A stretch of 64,000 nucleotides of DNA from Amphritea atlantica (GCA_024397875.1 CP073344.1:1851001-1915000), one strand, 5' to 3'. Counted from the first letter of the stretch, positions 17,490-26,926 are shown. Program-made: numbers and translations. Notes: generated from the letters alone by a model not told the origin.

Positions 17490-19127
17490 ATGAAAACAAA
17501 AATTATTAAACCTGCAGAAAATGCGCATCAGTTTCAATTGTTAATCAAGAGTCTTTTGTTATCGGGTAAGCGTTGCCAGCCTGATAATGAGATCGTCTTT
17601 AGTGATGTGATTCGCTATGACTACCGCACCCTCTATAAACGAATTTGTAAACTGGCTAATGTACTCACCAGCGCTGGTGTTAAAGCAGGGGATACTGTCG
17701 CTGTGATGGATTGGGACAGTCACCGCTATCTGGAATGTTATTTTGCGGTACCGATGACCGGTGCCGTACTGCACCATGTGAATATTCGTCTAAGCCCTGA
17801 TCAGATCGGGTATACCATGAATCATGCCGAAGATAGTCTGGTATTACTGCACGACGACTTCGCTGTCATTGCTGAGCAACTCGACGAGCAGCTGCCTGGT
17901 GTGCGTGGCTATATCCAAATGACGGATGATCAGCCTGTTTCAACGTCTTTGCATACATTTGGAGAGTATGAAGCTTTGCTGGATGATGCAGCGGCAGATT
18001 ACGACTTCCCTGACTTCGATGAAAACTCTGTGGCGACACTGTTTTATACCACTGGCACGACTGGTAATCCGAAAGGTGTATATTTCAGCCATCGGCAATT
18101 GGTACTGCATACCCTCAACGGTGCAAGTACTTTCGGATCTCATGAGGGGCAGCCACTGCTGCGCTCCGATGATGTGTACATGCCGATGACACCCATGTTT
18201 CACGTACATGCCTGGGGCGTGCCGTATATCGCAACCATGCTGGGAGTAAAACAGGTATATCCGGGACGTTATGATCCTAACAAGCTGCTTCGTTTACGTC
18301 GGGAGGAAGGGGTAACGTTCTCTCATGGCGTGCCGACCGTGTTGCAAATGATACTTGACTGCGATGAAGCCGAGAATACCGATATGTCGGGTTGGAAACT
18401 GCTGAGTGGTGGCAGTGCCGCAACGCAGGCGCTGGCGCAGCAGATGGTTAAAAAAGGTATTTTACTATTCTCTGCCTATGGCATGTCAGAAACCTGTCCG
18501 ATATTAACGTGTACATTTCTTAAACACCCGGAGCGGGATCTGGCGTTAAGTGAACAGATGCCTCAGCGAATCAAAGCCGGAGTGCCTATCGGTCTGGTCG
18601 ATATCAGAATCGTTAATCCTGATGGTACTGAGGTGTTGCATGATGGCGAAGCGACCGGTGAAGTTGTGGTTCGTTCTCCCTGGCTAACTCAGGGTTACTA
18701 TAAGGAAGAGGCCAAAGGAGAGGAACTATGGGAAAACGGCTGGCTGCATACCGGTGATGTGGCGTCAATGGATCAGAATAGTGTGCTGGAGATTAAGGAT
18801 CGTATCAAGGATGTGATTAAAACCGGGGGCGAGTGGGTATCGTCACTGGAGCTGGAAAACCTCATCAGCCAGCACGATCTGGTCGCCGAAGTTGCGGTTG
18901 TGGGTGTTCCGGACGATAAATGGGGCGAGCGTCCCTGTGCGATGATTGTTGCAGCCCGGGGCGAAGAGATTGATGCCGCTTCCATACAAAACTACCTGCA
19001 ACAGTTTGTCGATAGCGGTCAGATCAATAAGTGGGCCATACCGCAACAGATCAGGGTGGTTATGGAAATACCAAAAACCAGTGTCGGTAAGATTAACAAG
19101 AAACTGATCCGCACTCAGGTCGCCTAG
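17490..19127 (+). CDS. Fatty acid--CoA ligase (AMP-forming), paralogue 1
   Basis: 545 residues of the AMP-binding adenylate-forming superfamily. The phosphate-binding loop is [14 protein letters not shown] near 184; [25 protein letters not shown] and the hinge [25 protein letters not shown] are present, and the C-terminal catalytic lysine is in PKTSVGKINKK. Overall it resembles the Pseudomonas medium/long-chain acyl-CoA ligases of the AlkK-like type, which activate fatty acids to acyl-CoA in the cytosol. The downstream BktB-like thiolase and FadB on the same strand support a beta-oxidation role. A close paralogue lies at 52998. An E-rich substrate pocket cannot be judged, so chain length is inference. 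Confidence 0.88.
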   Translation: MKTKIIKPAENAHQFQLLIKSLLLSGKRCQPDNEIVFSDVIRYDYRTLYKRICKLANVLTSAGVKAGDTVAVMDWDSHRYLECYFAVPMTGAVLHHVNIRLSPDQIGYTMNHAEDSLVLLHDDFAVIAEQLDEQLPGVRGYIQMTDDQPVSTSLHTFGEYEALLDDAAADYDFPDFDENSVATLFYTTGTTGNPKGVYFSHRQLVLHTLNGASTFGSHEGQPLLRSDDVYMPMTPMFHVHAWGVPYIATMLGVKQVYPGRYDPNKLLRLRREEGVTFSHGVPTVLQMILDCDEAENTDMSGWKLLSGGSAATQALAQQMVKKGILLFSAYGMSETCPILTCTFLKHPERDLALSEQMPQRIKAGVPIGLVDIRIVNPDGTEVLHDGEATGEVVVRSPWLTQGYYKEEAKGEELWENGWLHTGDVASMDQNSVLEIKDRIKDVIKTGGEWVSSLELENLISQHDLVAEVAVVGVPDDKWGERPCAMIVAARGEEIDAASIQNYLQQFVDSGQINKWAIPQQIRVVMEIPKTSVGKINKKLIRTQVA

Positions 19128-19146
19128 AGCAGGGCTGTTGTGTCGT

Positions 19147-19175
19147 AAAAAGGGGAGCGGTTCGCTCCCTCTTTT
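19147..19175 (+). terminator. Rho-independent terminator after ligase 1
   Basis: GGGAGCG-GTT-CGCTCCC (19153-19169) with A-rich left flank and CTTTT right flank, 25 bp after the stop. Confidence 0.8.
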
Positions 19176-19692
19176 ACCATCGTGAATGTCGTTTTTTTTG
19201 AGACGGATTGCCAGGCATGACTCCCTGATCATATTGAGCGTATTACTGTTTTTAATCCTGATTTTTTGTGCTTCTGAAATATTAAATTATATGTCCGATT
19301 ATGGTCTTATTTTGTTTCTTCTTGATAGACAAGAGGCTCTTGTAAGGATAGGTTTTGGTTCGTTAAAGATCTCAGAATTAAGTAAAAGCAGTATCATAAT
19401 ATACTTGATTTATATGTAGTAAATATTCATTTAAGTGATGGTTTTAATTGTATTAAGCGAAAGTCTTAAATGATGAATATCAATTTATGATCTATGAATG
19501 CATGTCCTATTATATCAATTTATGATCTATGAATGCATGTCCTATTATATCAATTAATGAGCTTTTTTAGTTATTGTCCTGCTTGTCTTTTAGATGGAAA
19601 ATTAGTGCAGTCAGGTGTGTTTGTCAGACAAAAGCGCCCTTGAGAAAAATGCCTCGCTGGCCGGTTGTGGCCGCTAAATAAGAGAGAATCCT
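19176..19692. other. AT-rich intergenic region before the thiolase
   Basis: About 517 bp between the ligase terminator and the thiolase. It holds a 35-bp tandem repeat (19477-19555) and presumably the thiolase promoter. A hydrophobic 77-codon frame at 19186-19419 is not convincing as a gene. Confidence 0.5.
19477..19555 (+). repeat. 35-bp tandem repeat, 2.3 copies
   Basis: Two identical 35-bp units (19477-19511 and 19512-19546, each starting ATATCAATTTATGATC) plus the first 9 bp of a third. Each unit has an internal ATGCAT palindrome. It lies about 140 bp before the thiolase start. Confidence 0.85.
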
Positions 19693-20877
19693 ATGCAAAA
19701 GCGTGAAGTGGTTGTGGTTAGCGGTGTACGTACCGCAATCGGTGGTTATGGTGGTAGTTTGAAGGGGCACAAGCCCAGTGAGTTAGCCGGAGCGCTGGTG
19801 GCGGAGGCGGTTAAGCGTGCTGGGATTTCCCCTGAGTCGGTAGGTCAGAGTGTGTTTGGCAATGTGATTCACTCAGAACCTGCTGATATGTACTTGGGGC
19901 GTGTTGCTGCGATTAAAGGAGGTCTGGCAGAATCCACTCCGTCACTGACTCTGAACCGCCTGTGCGGTAGCGGCCTGCAAGCGATTCTGAGCGCGGCCCA
20001 GCAGATCGAATTGGGCATCTGCGATACTGTTGTTGCCGGCGGCGCGGAATCGATGAGCCGGGCACCCTATCATCTGCCAACCGCACGCTTTGGTCAGCGT
20101 ATGGGCGATGGGCAGATGGTGGATCCGATGGTCGCTGCTCTGCATTGTCCCTTCAATCATATCCATATGGGAATTACAGCGGAGAACGTGGCAGAAAAAT
20201 ACGGTATCAGTCGTGAGCAGCAGGATGAATTGGCTGTTCTGAGCCACATTCGTGCCCAGCATGCAATCGAACAGGGATATTTTAAACAGCAGATTATGCC
20301 TGTCGAACTGAAAAGTCGAAAAGGAGTTCTGCTGTTTGATACTGATGAACATGTGCGTATGAACTGCACAGTTGAAGAGATGGAAGCGCTTCGCCCGGTG
20401 TTCAAAAAAGATGGGACGGTGACCGCCGGTAATGCCTCAGGTCTTAATGATGCAGCTGCAGCCGTGGTGATGATGGACCGTGAAAAGGCTGAGACCGAAG
20501 GACGCCAAATAATGGGTCGGCTGGTCGATTACACTGTAGTAGGCGTTGATCCGAAAATTATGGGTATCGGTCCGGTACCTGCAATTCGGCAAATTCTGGA
20601 ACGCAATAACCTGACGCCAAATGATATTGATGTGTACGAAGTGAATGAAGCCTTTGCATCTCAGGCCTTAGCGGTTGCGCAGCAATTAGAACTGCCGCGT
20701 GATCGGCTGAATCCCAATGGCAGTGGAATCTCTCTGGGTCATCCGATTGGCGCCACGGGTGCAGTTATCACTGTGAAAGCGCTATATGAGCTGAGTCGGA
20801 CCAAAGGTCGCTATGCGGTTGTCAGCCTTTGTATCGGCGGCGGGCAGGGCATTGCCGCTCTGTTTGAGCGTACCTGA
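19693..20877 (+). CDS. Acetyl-CoA C-acyltransferase / beta-ketothiolase (BktB-like)
   Basis: 394 residues, full thiolase length. Active-site residues are present: acylated Cys91 in NRLCGSGLQAI, the NEAF segment, His350 in SLGHPIGATGA and Cys380 in SLCIGGGQG. The overall sequence, including the MYLGRVAA and HIHMGVTAEN-like segments, is very close to the broad-specificity beta-ketothiolase BktB. It catalyses thiolytic cleavage of 3-ketoacyl-CoA (or the reverse condensation to acetoacetyl-CoA or 3-ketovaleryl-CoA). It precedes fadB by 198 bp on the same strand, so it probably supplies the thiolase step of that pathway, although a typical FadA is not what is seen here. Upstream ACC GGTTGTGG region gives AAGAGAG as SD. 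Confidence 0.88.
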   Translation: MQKREVVVVSGVRTAIGGYGGSLKGHKPSELAGALVAEAVKRAGISPESVGQSVFGNVIHSEPADMYLGRVAAIKGGLAESTPSLTLNRLCGSGLQAILSAAQQIELGICDTVVAGGAESMSRAPYHLPTARFGQRMGDGQMVDPMVAALHCPFNHIHMGITAENVAEKYGISREQQDELAVLSHIRAQHAIEQGYFKQQIMPVELKSRKGVLLFDTDEHVRMNCTVEEMEALRPVFKKDGTVTAGNASGLNDAAAAVVMMDREKAETEGRQIMGRLVDYTVVGVDPKIMGIGPVPAIRQILERNNLTPNDIDVYEVNEAFASQALAVAQQLELPRDRLNPNGSGISLGHPIGATGAVITVKALYELSRTKGRYAVVSLCIGGGQGIAALFERT

Positions 20878-21075
20878 TCAGCGACTACCTGCATGCACAA
20901 CAGCCGTTTTTGACGAAGGTTTCTTTCTCAAATTCTTTGATTTGTGCGAGTTGCAGGTGGTTCTCATTATTTTCTGTTGTCGTTCCTCTGTTGTTACTGA
21001 TATCTGGCCTGCGCTTCTGCTGGAGGTATAAGCCTGTGAATGGTGGTGCAGCAGTTTAAAAAGTTGGGGTATTTT

Positions 21076-23205
21076 ATGTATCAAGGCAAGGCTTTATGCC
21101 TGAAGAAACTGGATTCAGGGCTGATTGAACTGGAGCTGGATCTTAAAGAATCATCCGTCAATATACTGAATCAACAAGCGCTGAGTGAACTGGCTGAAGC
21201 GATGGCTGTGCTCAAAAGCACGCCCGATGTTAAGGGGTTGCTGATTTGTAGCGCTAAGCCTGCATTTGTTGTGGGTGCGGACATCAGTGAATTTGCAAGC
21301 AACTTCAGCATGCCGGATAAGCAATTAACAGCCTGGATCGGCAAGACAAATAGTTTGTTCTGCGAGCTGGAGAGCCTGCCATACCCCACGGTTGTGGCAA
21401 TTAACGGAATGGCGCTGGGGGGGGGGGGTGAACTTGCCCTCGCCGCCGATTTTCGGATAATTGCTGATAACGCGAAACTTGGGTTTCCTGAGGTCAGTCT
21501 GGGGCTGTGTCCGGGCTGGGGCGGCACCGTGCGGCTAAGTCGTCTGATTGGTGCTTCTGGCGCGCTGGACTGGTCCGTTCGCGGACAGCCCCAGAGCGCA
21601 GCAGAATCAAAGTCAGCAGGAGCGGTGGATCTGATTGTCAGCTCCGATCACTTACGTGAGGAGGCGCTGGTGTTTTTAAATCGAGCCATCAGCGGTGAAG
21701 TTTGTTACGCCACAAACAGAGCACGTAAATCAAAAGCACGTGGTGATGCGGAAGATGTTGAACAGCTTAAGCAGCACTACTGTCGACAGCTGAGCCCTTT
21801 TTATCCCGCTGCAGAGAATATTATTGAAACCGTCAGCCTGCATTCTTATCTGCCATTTGAGAGCGCATTAAGGGTAGAGACCGCCTGTTTTGTAAAACTG
21901 GCTAAAAGCGATACTGCCAGTAGTCTGGTGGGGTTATTCCTGAATAATGGTCTGCTGAAAAAGCAGGCCGGCTTATGGTTAAAGCAAGCCCGCCCTGTGG
22001 CGCAAAGTGCAGTGCTGGGGGCCGGTATTATGGGCGGCGGTGTTGCCTATCAGTCTGCCTCCAGAGGAACGCCTATCATCATGAAAGATATCAATGATGA
22101 GGCGCTGGCACTGGGCATTAAAACAGCGACAAAGCTGCTGGATAAGCAGGTTGAAAAAAGCCGTCTGGATGAGGCCGGTAAAACCAAGGTGCTGAATGCC
22201 ATAAATCCTGTGTTGGATTATGACAGTTTTAACACTGCCGATCTGGTGGTTGAAGCGGTTGTTGAAAACCCTGCAGTTAAAGCCTCGGTTCTGGCTGATG
22301 TCGAGCATCAGGTCCCAGAGCATGCGGTACTGGCGTCGAATACGTCGACTATCTCTATCAATCTGCTGGCCGGGAATCTGCAGCGCCCTGAACAGTTCTG
22401 CGGTATGCATTTCTTTAATCCTGTGCATCTGATGCCGCTGGTCGAAGTCATCAGAGGGAGCAAGACCAGTGATGAGACCATTGCGACCACCGTTGCCTAT
22501 GCTGTGGCGATGGGTAAAACCCCGATTGTGGTCAATGATTGTCCTGGATTCCTGGTGAACCGAATTCTGTTTCCTTATTTCAATGGCTTTAACCGGTTGT
22601 TGAAAGACGGGATTGATTTTAAGCGCATTGACCGGGTAATGGAGCAGTTTGGCTGGCCTATGGGGCCCGCCTATCTGGCCGACGTGGTAGGCATCGATAC
22701 TATGGTGCATGCGGATACCGTTATGCAACAGGGTTTTCCAGAGCGTATGCAGCATGATGGCGAGTCGATTATTGAGCTGTTGCTGGCTGACGGCTGCCTG
22801 GGGCAGAAAAATGGTCAGGGCTTTTATCAGTACGGGGTTGATGAAAAGGGTCAGCGCTATAAAGAGGTTTCCGGACACGCGGTTGAGCTGATTGCTGCGC
22901 AAGTGAACGATGCCGTAACGCTGACAGATCAGGAGATCATTGATCGAATGATGATTCCGCTGTGTACTGAAGCTGTACGCTGCCTGGAAGACGGTATTGT
23001 TGAAACTCCGGCAGAAGTTGATATGGGGCTGATTCTCGGGCTTGGTTTCCCCCGCTTCAGAGGGGGTCCGCTACGCTATATCGATACTGTTGGGCTTGAT
23101 CACTTTGCCGCAATAGCCGGGCAGCACAGCGACCAGGGAGGCTTGTACCAGTTAACAGAAGGTTTCATCGCCCGACAGCAGGCTGGTGAGAAATATTTCG
23201 CCTGA
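21076..23205 (+). CDS. fadB: Multifunctional fatty acid oxidation complex alpha subunit (enoyl-CoA hydratase / 3-hydroxyacyl-CoA dehydrogenase)
   Basis: 709 residues from the ATG at 21076, chosen because MYQGKAL aligns with the FadB N-terminus; an ATG at 21040 is also in frame. Residues 1-190 are the crotonase domain with both catalytic glutamates E119 and E139; about 310-500 is the NAD-binding domain (GAGIMGGGVAYQSA), then the dehydrogenase region with CGMHFFNPVHLMPLVE (catalytic His) and VNDCPGFLVNR. The protein aligns with E. coli FadB throughout. It performs hydration and NAD-dependent oxidation in beta-oxidation, with a thiolase partner, probably the BktB-like gene upstream. A run of 12 G at 21417-21428 encodes four glycines of the oxyanion loop just before E119. 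The frame is intact. Confidence 0.93.
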   Translation: MYQGKALCLKKLDSGLIELELDLKESSVNILNQQALSELAEAMAVLKSTPDVKGLLICSAKPAFVVGADISEFASNFSMPDKQLTAWIGKTNSLFCELESLPYPTVVAINGMALGGGGELALAADFRIIADNAKLGFPEVSLGLCPGWGGTVRLSRLIGASGALDWSVRGQPQSAAESKSAGAVDLIVSSDHLREEALVFLNRAISGEVCYATNRARKSKARGDAEDVEQLKQHYCRQLSPFYPAAENIIETVSLHSYLPFESALRVETACFVKLAKSDTASSLVGLFLNNGLLKKQAGLWLKQARPVAQSAVLGAGIMGGGVAYQSASRGTPIIMKDINDEALALGIKTATKLLDKQVEKSRLDEAGKTKVLNAINPVLDYDSFNTADLVVEAVVENPAVKASVLADVEHQVPEHAVLASNTSTISINLLAGNLQRPEQFCGMHFFNPVHLMPLVEVIRGSKTSDETIATTVAYAVAMGKTPIVVNDCPGFLVNRILFPYFNGFNRLLKDGIDFKRIDRVMEQFGWPMGPAYLADVVGIDTMVHADTVMQQGFPERMQHDGESIIELLLADGCLGQKNGQGFYQYGVDEKGQRYKEVSGHAVELIAAQVNDAVTLTDQEIIDRMMIPLCTEAVRCLEDGIVETPAEVDMGLILGLGFPRFRGGPLRYIDTVGLDHFAAIAGQHSDQGGLYQLTEGFIARQQAGEKYFA
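21417..21428 (+). repeat. Poly(G) tract of 12 inside fadB
   Basis: Twelve consecutive G encode Gly115-118. Homopolymers this long slip during replication and sequencing; gain or loss of one base would truncate FadB early. Confidence 0.9.
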
Positions 23206-23238
23206 TCGACGTTATCTCCCATATCTGATGAGATGAGC

Positions 23239-23265
23239 AAAAAGGCAGCCCAGGCTGCCTTTTTT
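23239..23265 (+). terminator. Rho-independent terminator after fadB
   Basis: 12-bp stem AAAAAGGCAGCC/GGCTGCCTTTTT with a run of six T, 34 bp after the stop. It shares the GGCAGCC core with the hairpin after fahA. Confidence 0.9.
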
Positions 23266-23419
23266 GTTCTGGCCGGAGGCGGATTAAAGCGAGCGTAAAC
23301 ACTGCCTCTGGCTATATTACTCTCGTGCCAGTATAAACCGGGGCCACAATCACACGTTTTTAGCTGAGTTAAATGCACGAAAAACGTAACATTTTCGTCA
23401 TCTGCGGTACACTACCGCC

Positions 23420-24094
23420 ATGACATCTGACCATCCTATTCTTTACTCTTTCCGACGCTGCCCCTATGCGATTCGTGCCCGGCTGGCCATCGCCCGTAGC
23501 GGGCTGTCAGTCGAGCTGCGGGTGGTGGTGTTAAAAGATAAGCCTGCAGAAATGCTCAAGGCTTCGCCAAAAGGTACTGTTCCGGTTTTAGTGCTGCCTG
23601 CTTCGACTGAAAAAGAGGGACGGGTGATCGATGAGAGCCGGGATATTATGCGCTGGGCATTGCGGCAAAATGATCCGGACAACTGGCTTTGCAGTGATGA
23701 TCCCGGTCTGTTGTGGCAGGCGGAGGCCTTAATCCAGGAGAATGACTTTGTCTTTAAGCAGCATCTGGATCGCTACAAGTACTTTGAGCGATACCCTGAT
23801 CGGCCGCAAAGCAATTACCGGGAACAATGTGAAGTGACGCTGATAAAACTTGAGCGCCTGCTGGAACAGCACCGTTACCTTGTGGGTGAGTCGTGCAGTA
23901 TTGCAGACATTGCTATCTTTCCCTTTATCCGACAGTTCGCCCATGTGGATCGGGAGTGGTTCTATAGGGCGCCTTATCCTGCTTTACAACGCTGGCTGGA
24001 TCAGCATCTGAACGCTGAGTTGTTCCTGAACGTAATGAAGAAGTATCCCCCGTGGCAACCGGGTAGTCAGGTTATAATGTTCCCTTCAGATTAA
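23420..24094 (+). CDS. Glutathione S-transferase family protein
   Basis: 224 residues. The N-terminal thioredoxin-like domain (5-85) has the CPYA motif at 14-17 (FRRCPYAIRARLAI) and the cis-proline segment GTVPVLVLP; the helical C-terminal domain follows (about 100-210, SIADIAIFPFIRQF carrying the conserved N-capping Ser/Asp). A Cys-Pro-Tyr-Ala active site points to omega/beta-like or stringent-starvation-like GSTs that do thiol transfer rather than classic conjugation. Cytosolic. It follows fadB after a terminator, so it is probably an independent transcript. Substrate unknown. Confidence 0.85.
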   Translation: MTSDHPILYSFRRCPYAIRARLAIARSGLSVELRVVVLKDKPAEMLKASPKGTVPVLVLPASTEKEGRVIDESRDIMRWALRQNDPDNWLCSDDPGLLWQAEALIQENDFVFKQHLDRYKYFERYPDRPQSNYREQCEVTLIKLERLLEQHRYLVGESCSIADIAIFPFIRQFAHVDREWFYRAPYPALQRWLDQHLNAELFLNVMKKYPPWQPGSQVIMFPSD

Positions 24095-24824
24095 ATACGC
24101 CACTTCTTGTTGTGTTCGCATGCTGGCTCCGGGTTGACCCATATTAGTCATAGCGAGCACACATGCGCCTGATCTGCGAAGGGAAGGTGTCTTATCACCA
24201 CACCCGATTCTGCTAATCATCTGTGAAGAGGCACGTCCCTGCTTCTATAACGAAGATATTTACCAGGCTGTGACAGCCTCTAAAGCACTCTATATCTTTC
24301 CGAAGCCAATCATGTCGATCGGTATGACCGAACCTAAGTAATCGCCTTCGACACGCGGAAGAGTCTCTCTTCACCTGTTTGTTTCTGCAGCTGGGGGCCT
24401 CAGCGGTGCTCTCCATGGCGCTATGATTTGTCTACCTGTCGATCATCTTTGTCCGGGACTTATAACGTAAGGTTATGTGAAGTCAGGCAAAAGCGGCGTT
24501 TGACGGAGTGGGGGATGCCAACTAGGGTAATACTCACGGGGTATTTTAATCTTTACCTACTTTTTATTGTTTAAAACGGCGTAGGTTCACATTCAATATA
24601 ACAGCAGCGGTTATCTTCCTTACCCCGAAGATTATTGCTGAGCAAACCCCAGAAAGAAAGGAAGGAAAGATCAAACACAATTAAAGGATATAAGGGTGTA
24701 GCCAGTGGACACTAAAGCCCAATGAGGTATCCATAAATTGCGTCTCCTATTTGTTGACGCGCTATAGCAATAATAAAACGGATACAACATCACCCATATA
24801 ATTAAACTAAACAGGGGAAATTCA
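24095..24824. other. 730-bp intergenic region before the UspA/BCCT pair
   Basis: Longest non-coding stretch of the left half. No convincing gene, RNA or terminator is seen; a minus-strand 67-codon frame at 24213-24416 has no SD or family features. A good SD (AGGGGA) precedes the UspA gene. Confidence 0.5.
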
Positions 24825-25238
24825 ATGTATTCAGATATTATGGTCCCGGTCAGCCTGGCCCATATCGATCAGATAGATAAGGCGTTAAAGGTTGCTGCGG
24901 ATCTCGCCAGGCACTATGGAGCCAAGGTGCACTACGTTGGTGTAACCACCACTCTGCCGAGCGAAATAGCCCACAACGCGGACCAGTTTGCCGAGAAACT
25001 CAAGGCGTTCGCCGACGGACAGGCATCCGCCAACAGCATCAGTGTCGAACCTCACACGCTCATTTCTCACGACCCAACAGCCGATCTCGATTCCGTACTG
25101 GAACACGCCGAAAAAACCATCGGTGCTGATCTGGTCGTGGTGGCGTCACACTTGCCGGGTTTTACCGACCACCTGACGGGATCACACGGCAGCCATCTGG
25201 CGTCTCACTCGAATATTTCTGTTCTGGTTGTCAGGTAA
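24825..25238 (+). CDS. Universal stress protein (UspA family)
   Basis: 137 residues with the Usp alpha/beta fold: YSDIMVPVSLAH at the N-terminus (strand 1 with conserved Asp5-like position), ADLVVVASH before the C-terminal loop, and GSHLASHSNISVLVVR at the end. The nucleotide loop normally reads G-2x-G-9x-G(S/T); here only part is present (GSHGSHLASHS), so ATP binding is uncertain. The start has an AGGGGA SD. It lies 39 bp before the BCCT carrier on the same strand; a Usp adjoining a compatible-solute transporter recalls TeaD with the TeaABC ectoine carrier of Halomonas, where the Usp modulates transport. A similar role here is inference. Confidence 0.85.
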   Translation: MYSDIMVPVSLAHIDQIDKALKVAADLARHYGAKVHYVGVTTTLPSEIAHNADQFAEKLKAFADGQASANSISVEPHTLISHDPTADLDSVLEHAEKTIGADLVVVASHLPGFTDHLTGSHGSHLASHSNISVLVVR

Positions 25239-25277
25239 TGCGAGCTAAGCACTATGAATTCGGGAGAATAAACGACT

Positions 25278-26897
25278 ATGTCATCTGAACCGCACACTCC
25301 TTCAGCATCATCCTCTGAAATAAATACCGATTACCAAATCGGTCAGGACAACATCCAACCCAGCATCGGCCCCCTCAAGGTCGATATTCACGACCCCGTA
25401 TTTGGTATGACGGCCGGCTCGGTTATCGCTCTGGTACTGTTCTGTCTCATATTCGACGAAATAGCGGCCGATGCTTTCGGTGCACTACGTCCCTGGCTAA
25501 CGACTCAGTTTGACTGGGTATTCGCCATCAGCATGAATATCTTCGTGATCTTCTGCCTGTATCTTGTAGTATCGCCGTTGGGCAAGATAAAGATCGGTGG
25601 CAAGAACGCCACCCCTGAATACTCCTATCCCGCCTGGTTTTCCATGCTGTTTGCCGCTGGTATGGGTATCGGTCTGGTGTTCTACGGTGTATTAGAGCCG
25701 CTGAACCACTCGCTGACCCCCTCTTTTAATCAACCCGGCATTCTGGATGCCAGCGGTAACCTCGCAGACGCGGCAACGGTCGATGCCGCGATCAAGCTGG
25801 GTATGGCTTCAACCATCTTCCACTGGGGCCTGCACCCCTGGGCATGCTACAGCGTTGTCGCCCTCGCTCTGGGTATTTTCGCCTACAACAAGGGACTACC
25901 GCTGACAATCCGCTCCGCTTTCTACCCGATTCTGGGAGAGCGCGTCTGGGGCTGGCCGGGCCACCTGCTGGATTCTCTGGCGGCGCTGGCGACACTGGCG
26001 GGCCTGGCGACATCGCTCGGCTATGGTTCGTCGCAGGCGGCAGCGGGTTTGAACTACGTGTTCGGCATTGAAGCAACCATTGAACTTCAGGTCACGATCA
26101 TTATTGTGGTCACCGGGTTAGCGGTCATTTCCGTCGTTCGCGGCCTGGATGGTGGTGTAAAACTGCTGTCCGAGGCTAATATGCTGTTGGCGCTCGCGCT
26201 GTTCCTGTTTGTGCTGATCTTCGGTGCCACCTCCGGTATCCTGGAGGCCTTTGCCGAAGGCCTGATCGCCTACGGTGTCAACCTGCCTGCGCTGTCCAAC
26301 TGGGTCGGTCGTGAAGATGGCTACTACTTCCACGGCTGGACCACCTTTTATTGGGCTTGGTGGATCGCCTGGTCACCATTCGTGGGTATGTTTATCGCAC
26401 GTGTATCCCTCGGTCGCTCCGTACGTGAGTTCATTCTCTGCGTGCTGATAATACCGACGCTTGCCTGTGTTATGTGGATGGCCGTCTTCGGCGGCACCGC
26501 GATAAGCCAGTTGGTCAACGACAACTACACCGGTGTGCAACAGACCATCGCCAACTGGACTCCTGAACTGTCATTGTTCACCATGCTGGAACTGTTACCG
26601 ATCCCTCAAATCACTTCAGTCCTTGGTGTCGTGCTGGTGCTGGTGTTCTTCATTACGTCCTCCGACTCCGGTTCACTGGTTGTCGATACCATTTGTGCCG
26701 GTGGTAAGATCGATGCACCGATGCCTCAGCGTGTTTTCTGGGCCTGTTTCGAGGGCCTGATTGCTATCGCACTGCTGCTGGGTGGTGGTCTGGGATCACT
26801 GCAGGCGCTGGCGATCGCTACCGGTTTCCCATTCGCAATTGTGACCGTTGCGATGTGCTACTGCATCTGGAAGGGGCTGCGTACCGAACCCGCCTGA
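25278..26897 (+). CDS. BCCT family transporter (betaine/carnitine/choline type)
   Basis: 539 residues with 12 hydrophobic segments, a soluble N-terminal tail of about 45 residues and a very short C-terminus. Family signature: GMGIGLVFYGVLEPLNH in TM3, then FYWAWWIAWSPFVGMFIARVS in TM8 with the aromatic and Trp-rich substrate box, and TSSDSGSLVVDTICAGG in TM10/11. BCCT carriers take up glycine betaine, choline, carnitine or DMSP with Na+ or H+. The third Gly of the TM3 GMGIG motif is usual for Na+-coupled members with M or similar at this point, but coupling cannot be settled. Probably imports an osmolyte in sea water. The ATG has GGGAG upstream; operon with the Usp. Confidence 0.9.
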   Translation: MSSEPHTPSASSSEINTDYQIGQDNIQPSIGPLKVDIHDPVFGMTAGSVIALVLFCLIFDEIAADAFGALRPWLTTQFDWVFAISMNIFVIFCLYLVVSPLGKIKIGGKNATPEYSYPAWFSMLFAAGMGIGLVFYGVLEPLNHSLTPSFNQPGILDASGNLADAATVDAAIKLGMASTIFHWGLHPWACYSVVALALGIFAYNKGLPLTIRSAFYPILGERVWGWPGHLLDSLAALATLAGLATSLGYGSSQAAAGLNYVFGIEATIELQVTIIIVVTGLAVISVVRGLDGGVKLLSEANMLLALALFLFVLIFGATSGILEAFAEGLIAYGVNLPALSNWVGREDGYYFHGWTTFYWAWWIAWSPFVGMFIARVSLGRSVREFILCVLIIPTLACVMWMAVFGGTAISQLVNDNYTGVQQTIANWTPELSLFTMLELLPIPQITSVLGVVLVLVFFITSSDSGSLVVDTICAGGKIDAPMPQRVFWACFEGLIAIALLLGGGLGSLQALAIATGFPFAIVTVAMCYCIWKGLRTEPA

Positions 26898-26926
26898 TGA
26901 TCGTTTGACAGGATCGATGGAATCGC

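Noticed and set aside
19186..19419. 77-codon hydrophobic frame after the ligase 1 terminator
   Set aside because: No SD, AT-rich low-complexity composition and no family motif; probably chance.
21036..21059. Seven-codon leader frame (GTG with GGAGG SD) before fadB
   Set aside because: Too short to judge; the SD probably serves the upstream in-frame fadB start or is chance.
24213..24416. 67-codon minus-strand frame in the 730-bp gap
   Set aside because: No SD, no motif; composition like non-coding DNA.
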